Shown: positions 7,193-15,183 of the stretch, piece after piece | How positions within the stretch are numbered: position 1 is the stretch's first letter | How the letters are laid out: each line of letters opens with the position of its first letter | Origin: Rudaea sp. | GTDB lineage: Bacteria > Pseudomonadota > Gammaproteobacteria > Xanthomonadales > Rhodanobacteraceae | Length of the DNA: 64,000 bases | Direction: 5' to 3' | Assembly: GCA_031291055.1 (NCBI GenBank) | Contig: JARLJU010000325.1 | Location: forward strand, 21,003-85,002 | Program-made: the position numbers and the translations under genes | The notes under the pieces: model-generated | Database searches by the model: none | What the model was told of the DNA's origin: nothing | The model's input: the letters and a program-made list of their open reading frames with translations, nothing else

Positions 7193-8752
7193 ATGTCTTG
7201 TTGCCCGCATCGTCGATTCCTTGCTGCCATGAGTGCCGCCTTGCTGCCGTGCGCCGTGCTTGCACAGGCGACTTTCGATTGCGCGGCGCCGTCCGCGCCG
7301 GTTCTGGATAACCCGGTCGTGCTCGGCAACGGCGCCGCAGGCAGCGTAACCACCGGCACCTTGCAGAATGCGCTCGATGCCGGCGGCGATATCCGCCTGA
7401 ATGTCGGCACGAGTACGATCGCCCTGACACAGGAACTCGTCGTCAGCGTGTCCACGACGCTGGATGCCGGCGGCGCGACCCTGTCCGGTGGCAACGCGCA
7501 CCGGGTGCTGCATGTAAGCAATCCGAACAACCTGACTTACACGTTCAATTTGCTCAATGCCACGATCAGCGGCGGCAATTCGCGCAACGCTGGAACCACC
7601 GTGACTGACCAGAGTGGCGCAGGTCTGTGGAAGCCGAGTGTCAACGAGGCCTGGCAAGCCGTCACGATCCGCATCTTCAATTCGCATTTCGCCGGCAACA
7701 CGGCGGTTCAGAGCGCACAGGACGATGGCGGCGGTGGCGCCTACGTCACGGGTGCCGCGGAATTCAGCGTCATCGATTCGGTTTTCGACAACGACGACGG
7801 CTCGAATGGCGGCGCCGCATATTCGCTCGGATCCAAGACGGTGAATTTCTTCGATTCCACATTCAGCAACAATACCGCGACCGGTTCCGGCGGCAATCCC
7901 GGCAACGGCGGCAACGGTGGAGCGATCGGCGTGGACGGCGATGCACGCAACGTGAATTTTTGCCGGGTGCGGATACTCGGCAACAGCAGCAATGCCTATG
8001 GCGGGGGATTTTTCACAACGACTTACAGCGCAGCCAGTTTCACCCGGATTCTGGATTCGACGTTCGACAGCAACGCCAGTGTCGCGACCAACAAGCTCGC
8101 CGGCGGCGCCTATATCCAGGGCAGCCCGATCACGATCCAGGGCAGCACCTTCAGCAACAACCAGGCGGCTGGGTATACCGGTCTTGCATTGTTCGGCCAG
8201 GGTGGCGTGCTGACTGGCGATATCACCAATTCCACATTCGCCGGGAATACAGCGAAGACCGGCTTGGGTGGCGGCCTGTCGATTCAGGCCGCAACCAGCC
8301 TCACGCTGCAAAATCTGACCATCGCCAACAACAGCGCACCCTGCACAGGCTGCTTCGCCGCCGGGATTTCCAACGATTCCAGCCCGCTGACGCTGCGCAA
8401 CGTCATTTTTTCGAACAACACCGGCGGCAACATCTTCAATCCGTGGGCGATGCAGACTCCGGCGACCACCGGCAGCAACAATTTGCAATGGCCACTTTCC
8501 CGTGGCAGCGGGCAAAGCGAAATTGCGGCAGCACCAGGAACGACATTCGCCGATGCCTTGCTGCTGCCGCTTGCGGCGAATGGCGGCTATACGCAGACGA
8601 TGGCATTGCCAGCCAATTCACCCGCCGTCAACGCGGGCACTTCGACCGGCGCGTTGCCCACCGATCAGCGCGGTGTCTCGCGTTTTGGCAACGTGGATAT
8701 CGGCGCCTACGAATTCGCGCCGGACGAGATCTTCGCGAACGGGTTCGACTAG
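7193..8752 (+). CDS. Secreted beta-helix protein with IFANGFD C-terminal tail
   Basis: Exported protein of 519 residues: signal peptide (RFLAAMSAALLPCAVLAQA), then a right-handed beta-helix of Asn/Gly-rich coils (for example FSNNTATGSGGNPGNGGNGG), then a choice-of-anchor-type end (TDQRGVSRFGNVDIGAYEF). It closes with DEIFANGFD. I recall similar short endings on many exported proteins of this order, but their role is not established. The ATG at 7193 precedes the signal peptide; the in-frame start at 7124 would add an unlikely extension. It has the same overall plan as the protein at 4687-6246 but a different C-terminal tail. Confidence 0.8.
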   Translation: MSCCPHRRFLAAMSAALLPCAVLAQATFDCAAPSAPVLDNPVVLGNGAAGSVTTGTLQNALDAGGDIRLNVGTSTIALTQELVVSVSTTLDAGGATLSGGNAHRVLHVSNPNNLTYTFNLLNATISGGNSRNAGTTVTDQSGAGLWKPSVNEAWQAVTIRIFNSHFAGNTAVQSAQDDGGGGAYVTGAAEFSVIDSVFDNDDGSNGGAAYSLGSKTVNFFDSTFSNNTATGSGGNPGNGGNGGAIGVDGDARNVNFCRVRILGNSSNAYGGGFFTTTYSAASFTRILDSTFDSNASVATNKLAGGAYIQGSPITIQGSTFSNNQAAGYTGLALFGQGGVLTGDITNSTFAGNTAKTGLGGGLSIQAATSLTLQNLTIANNSAPCTGCFAAGISNDSSPLTLRNVIFSNNTGGNIFNPWAMQTPATTGSNNLQWPLSRGSGQSEIAAAPGTTFADALLLPLAANGGYTQTMALPANSPAVNAGTSTGALPTDQRGVSRFGNVDIGAYEFAPDEIFANGFD

Positions 8753-8766
8753 GGCGCGAAGTGCCG

Positions 8767-9153
8767 TCAGGCGAACAGCGCACGCACGGCACCGATGACG
8801 CCGGCGCCCAACAGTACGACCATCGGTACGGCGCTAAGCAGAAAGCCGATGTGTCGCGCAGACGGATCGCTGACGTAACCGCGCAGATACAGCAGACGTC
8901 CGACCAGGAACACCGCACCGATCGCCGCCATCCAGACCGGATTCCAGTATTGCGCGGCAATCCACAGCGACGGCACGAAGATGATCAATACCTCAAGCGT
9001 ATTCTGCTGCACGCGGAAATAGCGATCGAATATTTCATGCCCGCTCGTGGCCGGCGCGCGGACGCCGTATTTCACGCGCGCCCTGCCGACCAGCCAGCCG
9101 AATGCGAAATATTCAAGCAAGGCACACAATGTGACCAGATTGACCCAAGCCAT
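8767..9153 (-). CDS. MAPEG family membrane protein
   Basis: Inner-membrane protein of 128 residues with four predicted helices. The conserved MAPEG features are visible: RARVKYGVRAPATSG after helix one, then FDRYFRVQQNTLEVLIIFVPSLW, and GRLLYLRGY before the last helices. MAPEG proteins include glutathione-dependent enzymes of eicosanoid and detoxification pathways; the bacterial substrate is unknown. It lies 60 bp after the DUF962 gene in the same direction, so the two may be co-transcribed. Confidence 0.85.
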   Translation of the reverse strand: MAWVNLVTLCALLEYFAFGWLVGRARVKYGVRAPATSGHEIFDRYFRVQQNTLEVLIIFVPSLWIAAQYWNPVWMAAIGAVFLVGRLLYLRGYVSDPSARHIGFLLSAVPMVVLLGAGVIGAVRALFA

Positions 9154-9213
9154 GGCGGATTTCCCGGATGTGGTTTTGCATAACGAAGGCCGGTTTCCCG
9201 GAGCGGATTTTTC

Positions 9214-9519
9214 CTAGAAACGGAGGCGGCCGCTGAGCGTCTGCCAGTACATCACCCAGTCGCCGGCGAAACTGTACAAGGGGTACTTGAACGTCGCCGG
9301 CTGGTTTTTCTCGAAGAAAAAATGCCCAACCCAGGCAAAACCATAGCCAAGCAGCGGCACTGCCCACAGCCATAGCCAGTGCTGGGTTGCGCAGGCTGCA
9401 ATGAACACGAGCAGGACGAGCGAACTGCCGACGAAGTGCAGCCGCCGGCAGGTGCGATCCGTGTGCTCGGACAGATAGAAAGGATAAAACTCGCGGAAAC
9501 TCGCGTACGCGGCACGCAT
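9214..9519 (-). CDS. DUF962/Mpo1-like membrane protein
   Basis: Membrane protein of 101 residues. It carries the DUF962 pattern: FYPFYLSEHTDRTCRRLHFV, two hydrophobic segments, and WVGHFFFEKNQPATFKYPL followed by SFAGDWVMYW. The yeast relative Mpo1 is an Fe(II) dioxygenase that alpha-oxidises long-chain 2-hydroxy fatty acids, and the His residues at its active site have counterparts here. A lipid role in this bacterium is an inference. ATG 9519 has an AGGG seven bases upstream; the longer frame to 9750 is not credible. Confidence 0.8.
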   Translation of the reverse strand: MRAAYASFREFYPFYLSEHTDRTCRRLHFVGSSLVLLVFIAACATQHWLWLWAVPLLGYGFAWVGHFFFEKNQPATFKYPLYSFAGDWVMYWQTLSGRLRF

Positions 9520-9737
9520 CGCACGGCCCTGCTGTGGGTTCGGCCGATTCTCCCCCGTGAACCGATCGCCGCGCAAGTCAACCGATCGGCAGGCATTGCG
9601 TTTGAACATCACGATGACCGAGCCCGGGAGTTGGACCTGGGGAAAGTCGAACGCACGAGGGACCATGCGTGAACCGGCACCGGATGCCCACGCTTGCGCC
9701 ACGTGCCCGGGCCTCGCACGGATGCAGGCCCCTTGCC

Positions 9738-9772
9738 GCGGCGGGCACAACCCCAGCGCCCGCCGCTTTTTT
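9738..9772 (+). terminator. Strong rho-independent terminator with no plus-strand gene upstream
   Basis: A perfect 9-bp G+C stem (9738-9746 pairing with 9758-9766), an 11-base loop and six T residues at 9767-9772. It works only for plus-strand transcription, yet both flanking genes are on the minus strand. It may end an unannotated small RNA arising within about 9520-9735. Confidence 0.75.
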
Positions 9773-9831
9773 ATGCGTGTCAGACAACTGAAAGAAGCTG
9801 CCTGCCGTGGTTGTCCGCTACCGCAGCATTC

Positions 9832-10668
9832 CTAGTCGTTTTCGTGACGCCGCGGCACGGATATTTTTCCCTTGACGCCATGATGGTGGATGTCGCCGCT
9901 GCCCGCCGATTGCACGGTGAAATCCCCACCGATGTCGCTGACGTTGACGTCGCCCGAGCCGATCGAGCCGATCACGACGTCGCCACCGGCGCGATTGACG
10001 GTGATGTCGCCGGAGCCGACGGATTCCACGCGTACGCTTTTCGCCACGTCGTCGAAGCCCAGATCGCCGGAACCGATGTGGCCGACTTTCACCTCGCCAT
10101 GCACATTGCGAGCGTGCACGTCGCCGGAACCGGCACGGCGCACTTCCAGGCTGCCAAGATCGTCGGCCTTGACGTCACCGGAGTGCACCTCGACCACCAC
10201 ATCGCTGCTGACGTGATGCACGATCAGGTCACCGGAGTGCGAATCGAAATCCAGCGCGGCGATATCGGCGATATCGGCATCGCCGGAACTGGCCTTGACC
10301 TCGACCGGCAGCGTGGCAGGCACGCGCACCTCCAGATCGATGTAGGCGTAGTTCGATCCGAACACGCTGAAGGTTTGTGCGCTCGCCTGATTCGGCGTTA
10401 CCGTCAGCCGATCGCCGTTGCGGCTCTGGTCGATGGTCAGGGCGGCCAATTTGCTTTCTTCGGAGGCACAGGCCTTGCCGCGTACCTCGATCCGGGCGAG
10501 GCCGGGCACGCCGCGAGCCTTGAGGTCGCTGGAACCAAGCTTGAGCACCAAGGCATGCAGGCCGGCCGGGTCGATGTCCAGATTGCGTTCGGCGCTGTAA
10601 CTGCAGGGAAAGGCGGCGAACGCGCTGCCGGCGAACAGGCACAGGATCAGACAGGAAACCAGTCGCAT
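9832..10668 (-). CDS. Exported DUF4097-like beta-solenoid protein with SGD repeats
   Basis: Secreted or periplasmic protein of 278 residues with an N-terminal signal peptide (MRLVSCLILCLFAGSAFA). After a first domain of about 100 residues, the chain becomes a regular beta-solenoid. The motif SGD occurs eight times about 19-23 residues apart, with GSGDVHA, GSGDLGF, GSGDITV and GSGDVNV as clear examples. This is typical of DUF4097/DUF2807 putative adhesin-type proteins. The ATG at 10668 has an AGGAGA eight bases upstream and begins the signal peptide. Binding partner and function are unknown. Confidence 0.78.
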   Translation of the reverse strand: MRLVSCLILCLFAGSAFAAFPCSYSAERNLDIDPAGLHALVLKLGSSDLKARGVPGLARIEVRGKACASEESKLAALTIDQSRNGDRLTVTPNQASAQTFSVFGSNYAYIDLEVRVPATLPVEVKASSGDADIADIAALDFDSHSGDLIVHHVSSDVVVEVHSGDVKADDLGSLEVRRAGSGDVHARNVHGEVKVGHIGSGDLGFDDVAKSVRVESVGSGDITVNRAGGDVVIGSIGSGDVNVSDIGGDFTVQSAGSGDIHHHGVKGKISVPRRHEND

Positions 10669-10714
10669 GGATGCTTCTCCTCGGGAATTCATGCCTAGGA
10701 TGCCGGCAGACGGC

Positions 10715-11542
10715 TCAGGGTTTAAGCAGGCCGGCCTTGTCGTCGGCTTTGGCGCGGTTCCAGTAAGCGTCCTGCTCGGCCAAGGACTTGCCCTTCAGCG
10801 CCGTGCCATCGGCGGCGGCGAGCGCCTCCATGCGCCGGAAGCGCCGCTCGAACTTGGCATTGGCGCCGCGCAATGCGGCCGAGTAGTCCACTTTGGCCAG
10901 CCGCGCCAGGTTGACGCAGACAAACAGCACGTCGCCGATTTCATCCTCGATGCGCGCAGGTTCCGCAGTGGTGTCGAGTTCGTGGCGCACTTCCGCCAGT
11001 TCCTCGTGAAGCTTGTCGAGCACCGGCCCGGGCTCGCTCCAGTCGAAACCGATCGTGGATGCGCGCTTTTGCAGTTTCAGCGCGCGCTGCCATTCGGGCA
11101 GGCCGCGCGGTATGCCGGCGAGCAGGCTGGAATCGCTGTCGCCGCGCTGCTCGCGCTCCTGACGCTTGTGCTCCTCCCAGGCCGCCGTCTGCCCCGCGGC
11201 GTTCGCCGTTTTTTCCACTCCCCCGTTTTCGTCCGGAAACACATGCGGATGACGGCGGATCATCTTGGCGCAGATTGTCCGCACCACGTCGTTGAAATCG
11301 AACCTGCCGGCTTCCTCGGCCATGCGTGCGTGGAAGACGACCTGCAAAAGCAGATCGCCGAGCTCGTCGCGCAGGTCGGTGAAGTCGCATCTATCGATCG
11401 CATCGGCAACTTCGTAGGCTTCTTCGATCGTGTACGGCGCGATCGTGGTGAAATCCTGCTCCAGGTCCCAGGGACAGCCGTGCTCCGGATCGCGCAACGC
11501 AGCCATGATGCGCAGCAGATCACCGATGCTGCTCTCAGGCAT
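10715..11542 (-). CDS. mazG: Nucleoside triphosphate pyrophosphohydrolase MazG
   Basis: Cytoplasmic enzyme of 275 residues that hydrolyses nucleoside triphosphates to monophosphates and pyrophosphate, with a proposed nucleotide-pool or ppGpp-related housekeeping role. It has the two tandem MazG domains of the long form. The N-terminal domain shows the metal site EEAYEVADAI followed by RDELGDLL; the C-terminal one shows EELAEVRHEL and EDEIGDVL. Its start overlaps the end of cysQ by 8 bp, so it is read from the nudE-cysQ-mazG operon. Confidence 0.92.
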   Translation of the reverse strand: MPESSIGDLLRIMAALRDPEHGCPWDLEQDFTTIAPYTIEEAYEVADAIDRCDFTDLRDELGDLLLQVVFHARMAEEAGRFDFNDVVRTICAKMIRRHPHVFPDENGGVEKTANAAGQTAAWEEHKRQEREQRGDSDSSLLAGIPRGLPEWQRALKLQKRASTIGFDWSEPGPVLDKLHEELAEVRHELDTTAEPARIEDEIGDVLFVCVNLARLAKVDYSAALRGANAKFERRFRRMEALAAADGTALKGKSLAEQDAYWNRAKADDKAGLLKP

Positions 11543-12371
11543 GCGCCGCCGCTCCGCGAAATAACCCAGCCCAGTCGACGGCCGTGTCGCCGAACGCGAG
11601 GAAGTCGGTGTTCAACAACGATTCCTTGGCGTTGTAGCGCAACGGCACACCGGCCATATCGGTGACGCTGCCGCCCGCCTGTTCGAGTACGCACTGACCT
11701 GCGGCGGTGTCCCATTCACTGGTCGGACCGAAGCGGATATACAAATCCACTTCGCCGCGTGCGGTTCGACAGAATTTCAGCGACGAGCCGAGAGGTTTTA
11801 GTTCGTATGTGCCCAGTACGGCCAATGCCGCGCTCAGCCGCGGATCGGCATGCGAGCGGCTGCCGGCCACCAGCAGCGGCTCGCCGCGCGGACGCGTGCG
11901 CAAGTCCACTTTTTCACTTTGTCCAGGATTGGCCATGTAAGCATGACCTCCACGCCAGGCCCAGTACAACTCGTCCAGCGCCGGCGCAAAGACGACGCCA
12001 AGCACCGGATGGTGCCCGTGGATCAGGGCGATATTGACCGTGAACTCGCCGTTGCGCTTGACGAATTCGCGCGTGCCGTCAAGCGGATCGACCAGCCAGT
12101 AACGTGCCCAGCGCCGACGCTCGTCCCAATCGGCCTGCACCGCGGATTCCTCGGACAATACCGGAATCTGCGGCGTCAGCACGTGCAATCCATCGACGAT
12201 GGCGCGATGCGCAGCCAGATCCGCCGCTGTCAGCGGCGAATTGTCGTCCTTGCGTTCCACGGCAAATTCACCAGCATAGACTTTCATGATCGCGTTGCCG
12301 GCCGTGCGCGCAATCGCGCAGCAGCCGCGCGCCCACTCGGCAAGATCAGACGGGGCGTTGCCCGCGCTCAT
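11535..12371 (-). CDS. cysQ: 3'(2'),5'-bisphosphate nucleotidase CysQ
   Basis: Metal-dependent phosphatase of the inositol monophosphatase superfamily, 278 residues. It converts 3'-phosphoadenosine 5'-phosphate to AMP during sulfate assimilation. The metal motifs are present: EES in the N-terminal part, DPLDGTREF, and the C-terminal WDTAAG. The start overlaps nudE by 4 bp (ATGA) and the end overlaps mazG by 8 bp, which supports translational coupling of the three genes. Confidence 0.92.
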   Translation of the reverse strand: MSAGNAPSDLAEWARGCCAIARTAGNAIMKVYAGEFAVERKDDNSPLTAADLAAHRAIVDGLHVLTPQIPVLSEESAVQADWDERRRWARYWLVDPLDGTREFVKRNGEFTVNIALIHGHHPVLGVVFAPALDELYWAWRGGHAYMANPGQSEKVDLRTRPRGEPLLVAGSRSHADPRLSAALAVLGTYELKPLGSSLKFCRTARGEVDLYIRFGPTSEWDTAAGQCVLEQAGGSVTDMAGVPLRYNAKESLLNTDFLAFGDTAVDWAGLFRGAAAHA

Positions 12372-12928
12372 GGACGCGGCCTGAAGCGGCCGGCCAGAGA
12401 TTCGCGTGCGATGAACAGCGCCGCGATCGAACGCCCCTCGGTCACTTCGGGTTGTGCGATCAATTCATGCAATTGAGACATTTTCCACTCCACCACTTCG
12501 AGTTCTTCCGGCTCATCGCCGGCCAGGCGCTCCGGATAAAGATCACGCGCCAGCACGACGTGCGTCATGCTGGTCATGTAGGCAGGCGACAGCGACAGTG
12601 TGGTGAGGATATGCAGATCGCGCGCGCCGAATCCGATCTCCTCCTTGAGTTCGCGATTGGCACCCTGCTCGACCGTTTCGTCACGGTCGAGCCGGCCCTT
12701 GGGCAAACCCAGTTCATAGCGATCGATGCCTGCGCCGTATTCGCGCACCAGAAGCACGGTATCGTCGTCGCGCATCGGCACGATGATCACGGCGCCGAGA
12801 CCGGAACCTTTCAGGCGTTCGTAAGTGCGGCGCTCGCCGTTGGAGAACTCCAGATCAAGCAATTCGACCTTGAGAAACTGGCTGCTTTCGGCAAGACGTG
12901 TGGAATGAACGATTGGAGGTTTGCGCAT
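12368..12928 (-). CDS. nudE: ADP-compounds Nudix hydrolase NudE
   Basis: Nudix hydrolase of 186 residues acting on ADP-ribose, NADH and diadenosine compounds. The Nudix box is perfect, running from GRLDRDE to RELKEEIGFG with the standard spacing. It is the first gene of the nudE-cysQ-mazG operon, the same association as nudE and cysQ in other gammaproteobacteria. The start at 12928 is the first plausible one; no Shine-Dalgarno is evident, and a -10-like hexamer lies only six bases upstream. Confidence 0.88.
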   Translation of the reverse strand: MRKPPIVHSTRLAESSQFLKVELLDLEFSNGERRTYERLKGSGLGAVIIVPMRDDDTVLLVREYGAGIDRYELGLPKGRLDRDETVEQGANRELKEEIGFGARDLHILTTLSLSPAYMTSMTHVVLARDLYPERLAGDEPEELEVVEWKMSQLHELIAQPEVTEGRSIAALFIARESLAGRFRPRP

Positions 12929-12934
12929 CCGGCA

Positions 12935-12940
12935 AGTGTA
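12935..12940 (-). promoter_or_regulatory. Candidate -10 element of a leaderless nudE promoter
   Basis: On the minus strand TACACT lies six bases before the nudE ATG. A start point at normal distance would fall on or beside the A of ATG. No convincing -35 is seen. Confidence 0.35.
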
Positions 12941-13039
12941 ACGCGTTGCGCGGTTTCCTGCGTTTTGGCGCTGCGTGTTGCGGCCGCTCACGTTTTTGTA
13001 AGGACAGAGCTTTGAAAATCCAGGCCAGGAAAGAACTGG

Positions 13040-13059
13040 ATTCCCGCCTTCGCGGGAAT
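13040..13059. repeat. REP-like hairpin after hisN
   Basis: A perfect 8-bp inverted repeat, ATTCCCGC and GCGGGAAT, around a CTTC loop, 11 bases after the hisN stop. The CCCGCCTTCGCGGG type of hairpin is common in many proteobacterial genomes. No T-run follows in either direction, so this is more likely a REP element or mRNA 3' stabiliser than an intrinsic terminator. Confidence 0.6.
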
Positions 13060-13070
13060 GATGAGCGCGC

Positions 13071-13853
13071 CTACGTCATCAGCATCAACGCCTGCGCATG
13101 CAACGCCGGCGTGCCCGCCAAGGCACTGGTCGTATCCAGACTCAATTCCGCGCCGGACAGATCGGTGAATATTCCACCCGCCTCGCGCACGATCACGGCG
13201 AGTGCGGCGATGTCCAGAATATTGACGTCCGACTCGATCACCAAGTCGATGCAGCCACGCGCAAGCAGGTGATAGTGCAGGAAGTCGCCATAGCCACGGA
13301 TGCGTCCGCTGCGCCGGATCAGATCGCCGAGCACGGCCCAGCGCGAATCAGTGGTCAGGGTCTTGACGTTGCCGATCGAAATTGCGGTACCTGGGCCGAA
13401 ATCAGATGTCGTCGCGACACGGATGGGAACTCCATCGAGAAAGGCTCCGCCGCCGCGTCGCGCCCATGCGGTTTCACCGAACTGCGCAGCGCTGGACACG
13501 CCCAGAACGAGTTCGCCGCGATGCATCAGCGCGATCTGCGTCGAGAACATCGGATAGCCACGCACGAAGGCCTTGGTGCCATCGATCGGGTCGATGAGCC
13601 AGAGAAAATCGCCCTCGCCTTCACGGCCATGTTCCTCGCCATAAAAAGCGTGCTGCGGAAAGCTGCGCCTGAGTATATTTTTTATGATGGTTTCGGCTTC
13701 GCGGTCGGCGATCGTCACCGGTGTCGCATCGGCCTTGATCTCGACGGCAACGCCGCTGCGGTAATGCTGCCGGATGACTTGCGCGGCAGCAGCGGCCGCC
13801 TCGCGCGCGACACCGAGCGCCTGGTCGAGAAAAGTGGAAAATGCGGCACTCAT
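13071..13853 (-). CDS. hisN: Histidinol-phosphatase-type inositol monophosphatase family protein
   Basis: Cytoplasmic phosphatase of 260 residues in the inositol monophosphatase superfamily. Metal-site motifs are EEHG, DPIDGTKAFVRGYPMF, and DVNILDIAALAVIVREAGG. The extended DPIDGTKAF segment is typical of HisN-type histidinol phosphatases of histidine synthesis, but inositol phosphatase activity cannot be excluded. It follows gspN by 13 bp in the same direction, so it may be read from the secretion operon. It is distinct from CysQ 1.5 kb away. Confidence 0.82.
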   Translation of the reverse strand: MSAAFSTFLDQALGVAREAAAAAAQVIRQHYRSGVAVEIKADATPVTIADREAETIIKNILRRSFPQHAFYGEEHGREGEGDFLWLIDPIDGTKAFVRGYPMFSTQIALMHRGELVLGVSSAAQFGETAWARRGGGAFLDGVPIRVATTSDFGPGTAISIGNVKTLTTDSRWAVLGDLIRRSGRIRGYGDFLHYHLLARGCIDLVIESDVNILDIAALAVIVREAGGIFTDLSGAELSLDTTSALAGTPALHAQALMLMT

Positions 13854-13866
13854 CGGAACGCGGCCA

Positions 13867-14631
13867 TCAGAAGAGCTTGAGCAAGCCGCCGTGGATGATC
13901 AGCAACGAGGTCCCGTCGGCCTGCGCCTGGCCGATATAGCGCAGCGCTTCCATCACCTGGGGATTGTCGTCGCGTGCGGCAAGTTTCGCTTCGGCATCGA
14001 AGCTGCCGGCGGCCACCTTGAATGTGCCTGCCACCTGCAGCGGGCCACCCAGATCATGCACGACGCCGGCGATCGAGCCGTCCGGTGCAGACGAGAACGT
14101 CGCTTCCAGGTCGCCCAGTTGCGCCTGCGCCGCTCCGGATACTGCAGCATGATTCCAGCGCAGACTGCCGCTGGCATCATCAACCCAGGCGCCGTGCAAT
14201 TGCGCCCGCGCCAGCTTGCCGTCGATTTCGCCGAGAAGGTCCAGCGCAGGTATATCCAGTGCCGGCGCCGCCATGTGGGCGGGCATGTGGAAGGTCGCAT
14301 CGCGCACACTGATCGTGCCGCCAACGTTGCGATCGACGGTGCCTGCCGCCGTCACATCGCCACCGTTCAGATCAACGTGCGCCAGCAACTCGCCGCCGAG
14401 CAAGGGCGCGGCGTGCAGTTGCCAATCCAGGGCTCCGAGTTCCTGGCCGAATACCTGTGCGCTGGCTGCGTGGCCGTTCCATACACTGCCACTGATGCCG
14501 CTGAGTTTGACCGCGCCGAGGCGATCGGCGACCAGCCGGTAGGCATACTCCGCCGGGCAGGTGGCGGCGACCACGGCGGCGATGACCAGCAGGACCACGA
14601 CAATCAGGATGAGGCTGCGAAAAAGTTTCAT
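13867..14631 (-). CDS. gspN: Type II secretion system protein N
   Basis: Inner-membrane-anchored periplasmic protein of 254 residues. It has one N-terminal helix (LIVVVLLVIAAVVAATCPAEY), then a mainly beta domain with the GspN patterns LSGISGSVWNGHAAS and a final LLIIHGGLLKLF. It is the last gsp gene of the block, 57 bp after gspM. GspN occurs in only some type II systems, including Xanthomonas Xps. Confidence 0.85.
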   Translation of the reverse strand: MKLFRSLILIVVVLLVIAAVVAATCPAEYAYRLVADRLGAVKLSGISGSVWNGHAASAQVFGQELGALDWQLHAAPLLGGELLAHVDLNGGDVTAAGTVDRNVGGTISVRDATFHMPAHMAAPALDIPALDLLGEIDGKLARAQLHGAWVDDASGSLRWNHAAVSGAAQAQLGDLEATFSSAPDGSIAGVVHDLGGPLQVAGTFKVAAGSFDAEAKLAARDDNPQVMEALRYIGQAQADGTSLLIIHGGLLKLF

Positions 14632-14688
14632 TGTGGAAGTCTATAAAGTCGAATGGACAATTTCAGGAGCCGGGAACCCGGCGTCGCC

Positions 14689-15183
14689 TCAGCGCGCGCT
14701 GTCTTCCAGCGTCGCGCGTGCATTGACCAGGCCCAGGCCCTCGACCTTGTCGGCGGAAAAATCGGTCGCCTGCACACCGTAGTCGCGGACCAGCGCGTCC
14801 AGCCAGCTCATCAGCGCATCGAAATTGGCGACCTCGAAACTCACGCGCACGCTTTTGCCACCGGTCGGCTCGACGCGCTTTAGTGCGCCTTCCAGACCGG
14901 CGCCGCGCGCAGTGACGTCGGCCAGCGCGAGCAGCGATTTGCCCTGGCGCTCGCCGCGGCCGCGCGCACCCTGGGCGTGCAGTTCGCGCGCTTCACCCAG
15001 CGCCTGCTGCATCGATACCAGGTCCTCGCGCTGATGCATGACGCGTTTTTCCAGATCGTTGCGCGCGTGCGCCAGCGGATACCAGAGCAGCGCCCAACCC
15101 AGCAGCAGCGCCACCACGACTGCACCCACGCCGAGCATGCGGCGCTCGCGCGCTTGCAACGCATCCCACCAGGCGCGGATCAC
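14689..15183 (-). CDS. gspM: Type II secretion system protein M
   Basis: Inner-membrane platform protein of 164 residues. A single N-terminal helix (VGAVVVALLLGWALLWYPL) follows a short cytoplasmic start with the typical W-ALQARERRM pattern; a periplasmic ferredoxin-like domain follows. It partners with GspL. Its ATG overlaps the gspL stop by 4 bp, indicating coupling. Confidence 0.88.
   Translation of the reverse strand: MIRAWWDALQARERRMLGVGAVVVALLLGWALLWYPLAHARNDLEKRVMHQREDLVSMQQALGEARELHAQGARGRGERQGKSLLALADVTARGAGLEGALKRVEPTGGKSVRVSFEVANFDALMSWLDALVRDYGVQATDFSADKVEGLGLVNARATLEDSAR

Noticed and set aside
7106..8515. Minus-strand open frame opposite the beta-helix gene
   Set aside because: The plus-strand protein has a signal peptide and beta-helix repeats; the antisense frame is Ala/Arg/Gly-rich and featureless.
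9600..9740. Possible tRNA or signal-recognition RNA upstream of the orphan terminator
   Set aside because: I could not fold a cloverleaf or find the conserved 4.5S RNA core; only a generic small RNA remains plausible.
9832..10300. Direct DNA repeats suggesting a CRISPR or minisatellite
   Set aside because: The repetition is protein-level (SGD coils of a beta-solenoid) with degenerate DNA and no uniform spacer.
13040..13059. Intrinsic terminator after hisN
   Set aside because: The hairpin is perfect but no T-run follows on either strand, so it is listed as a REP-like repeat.
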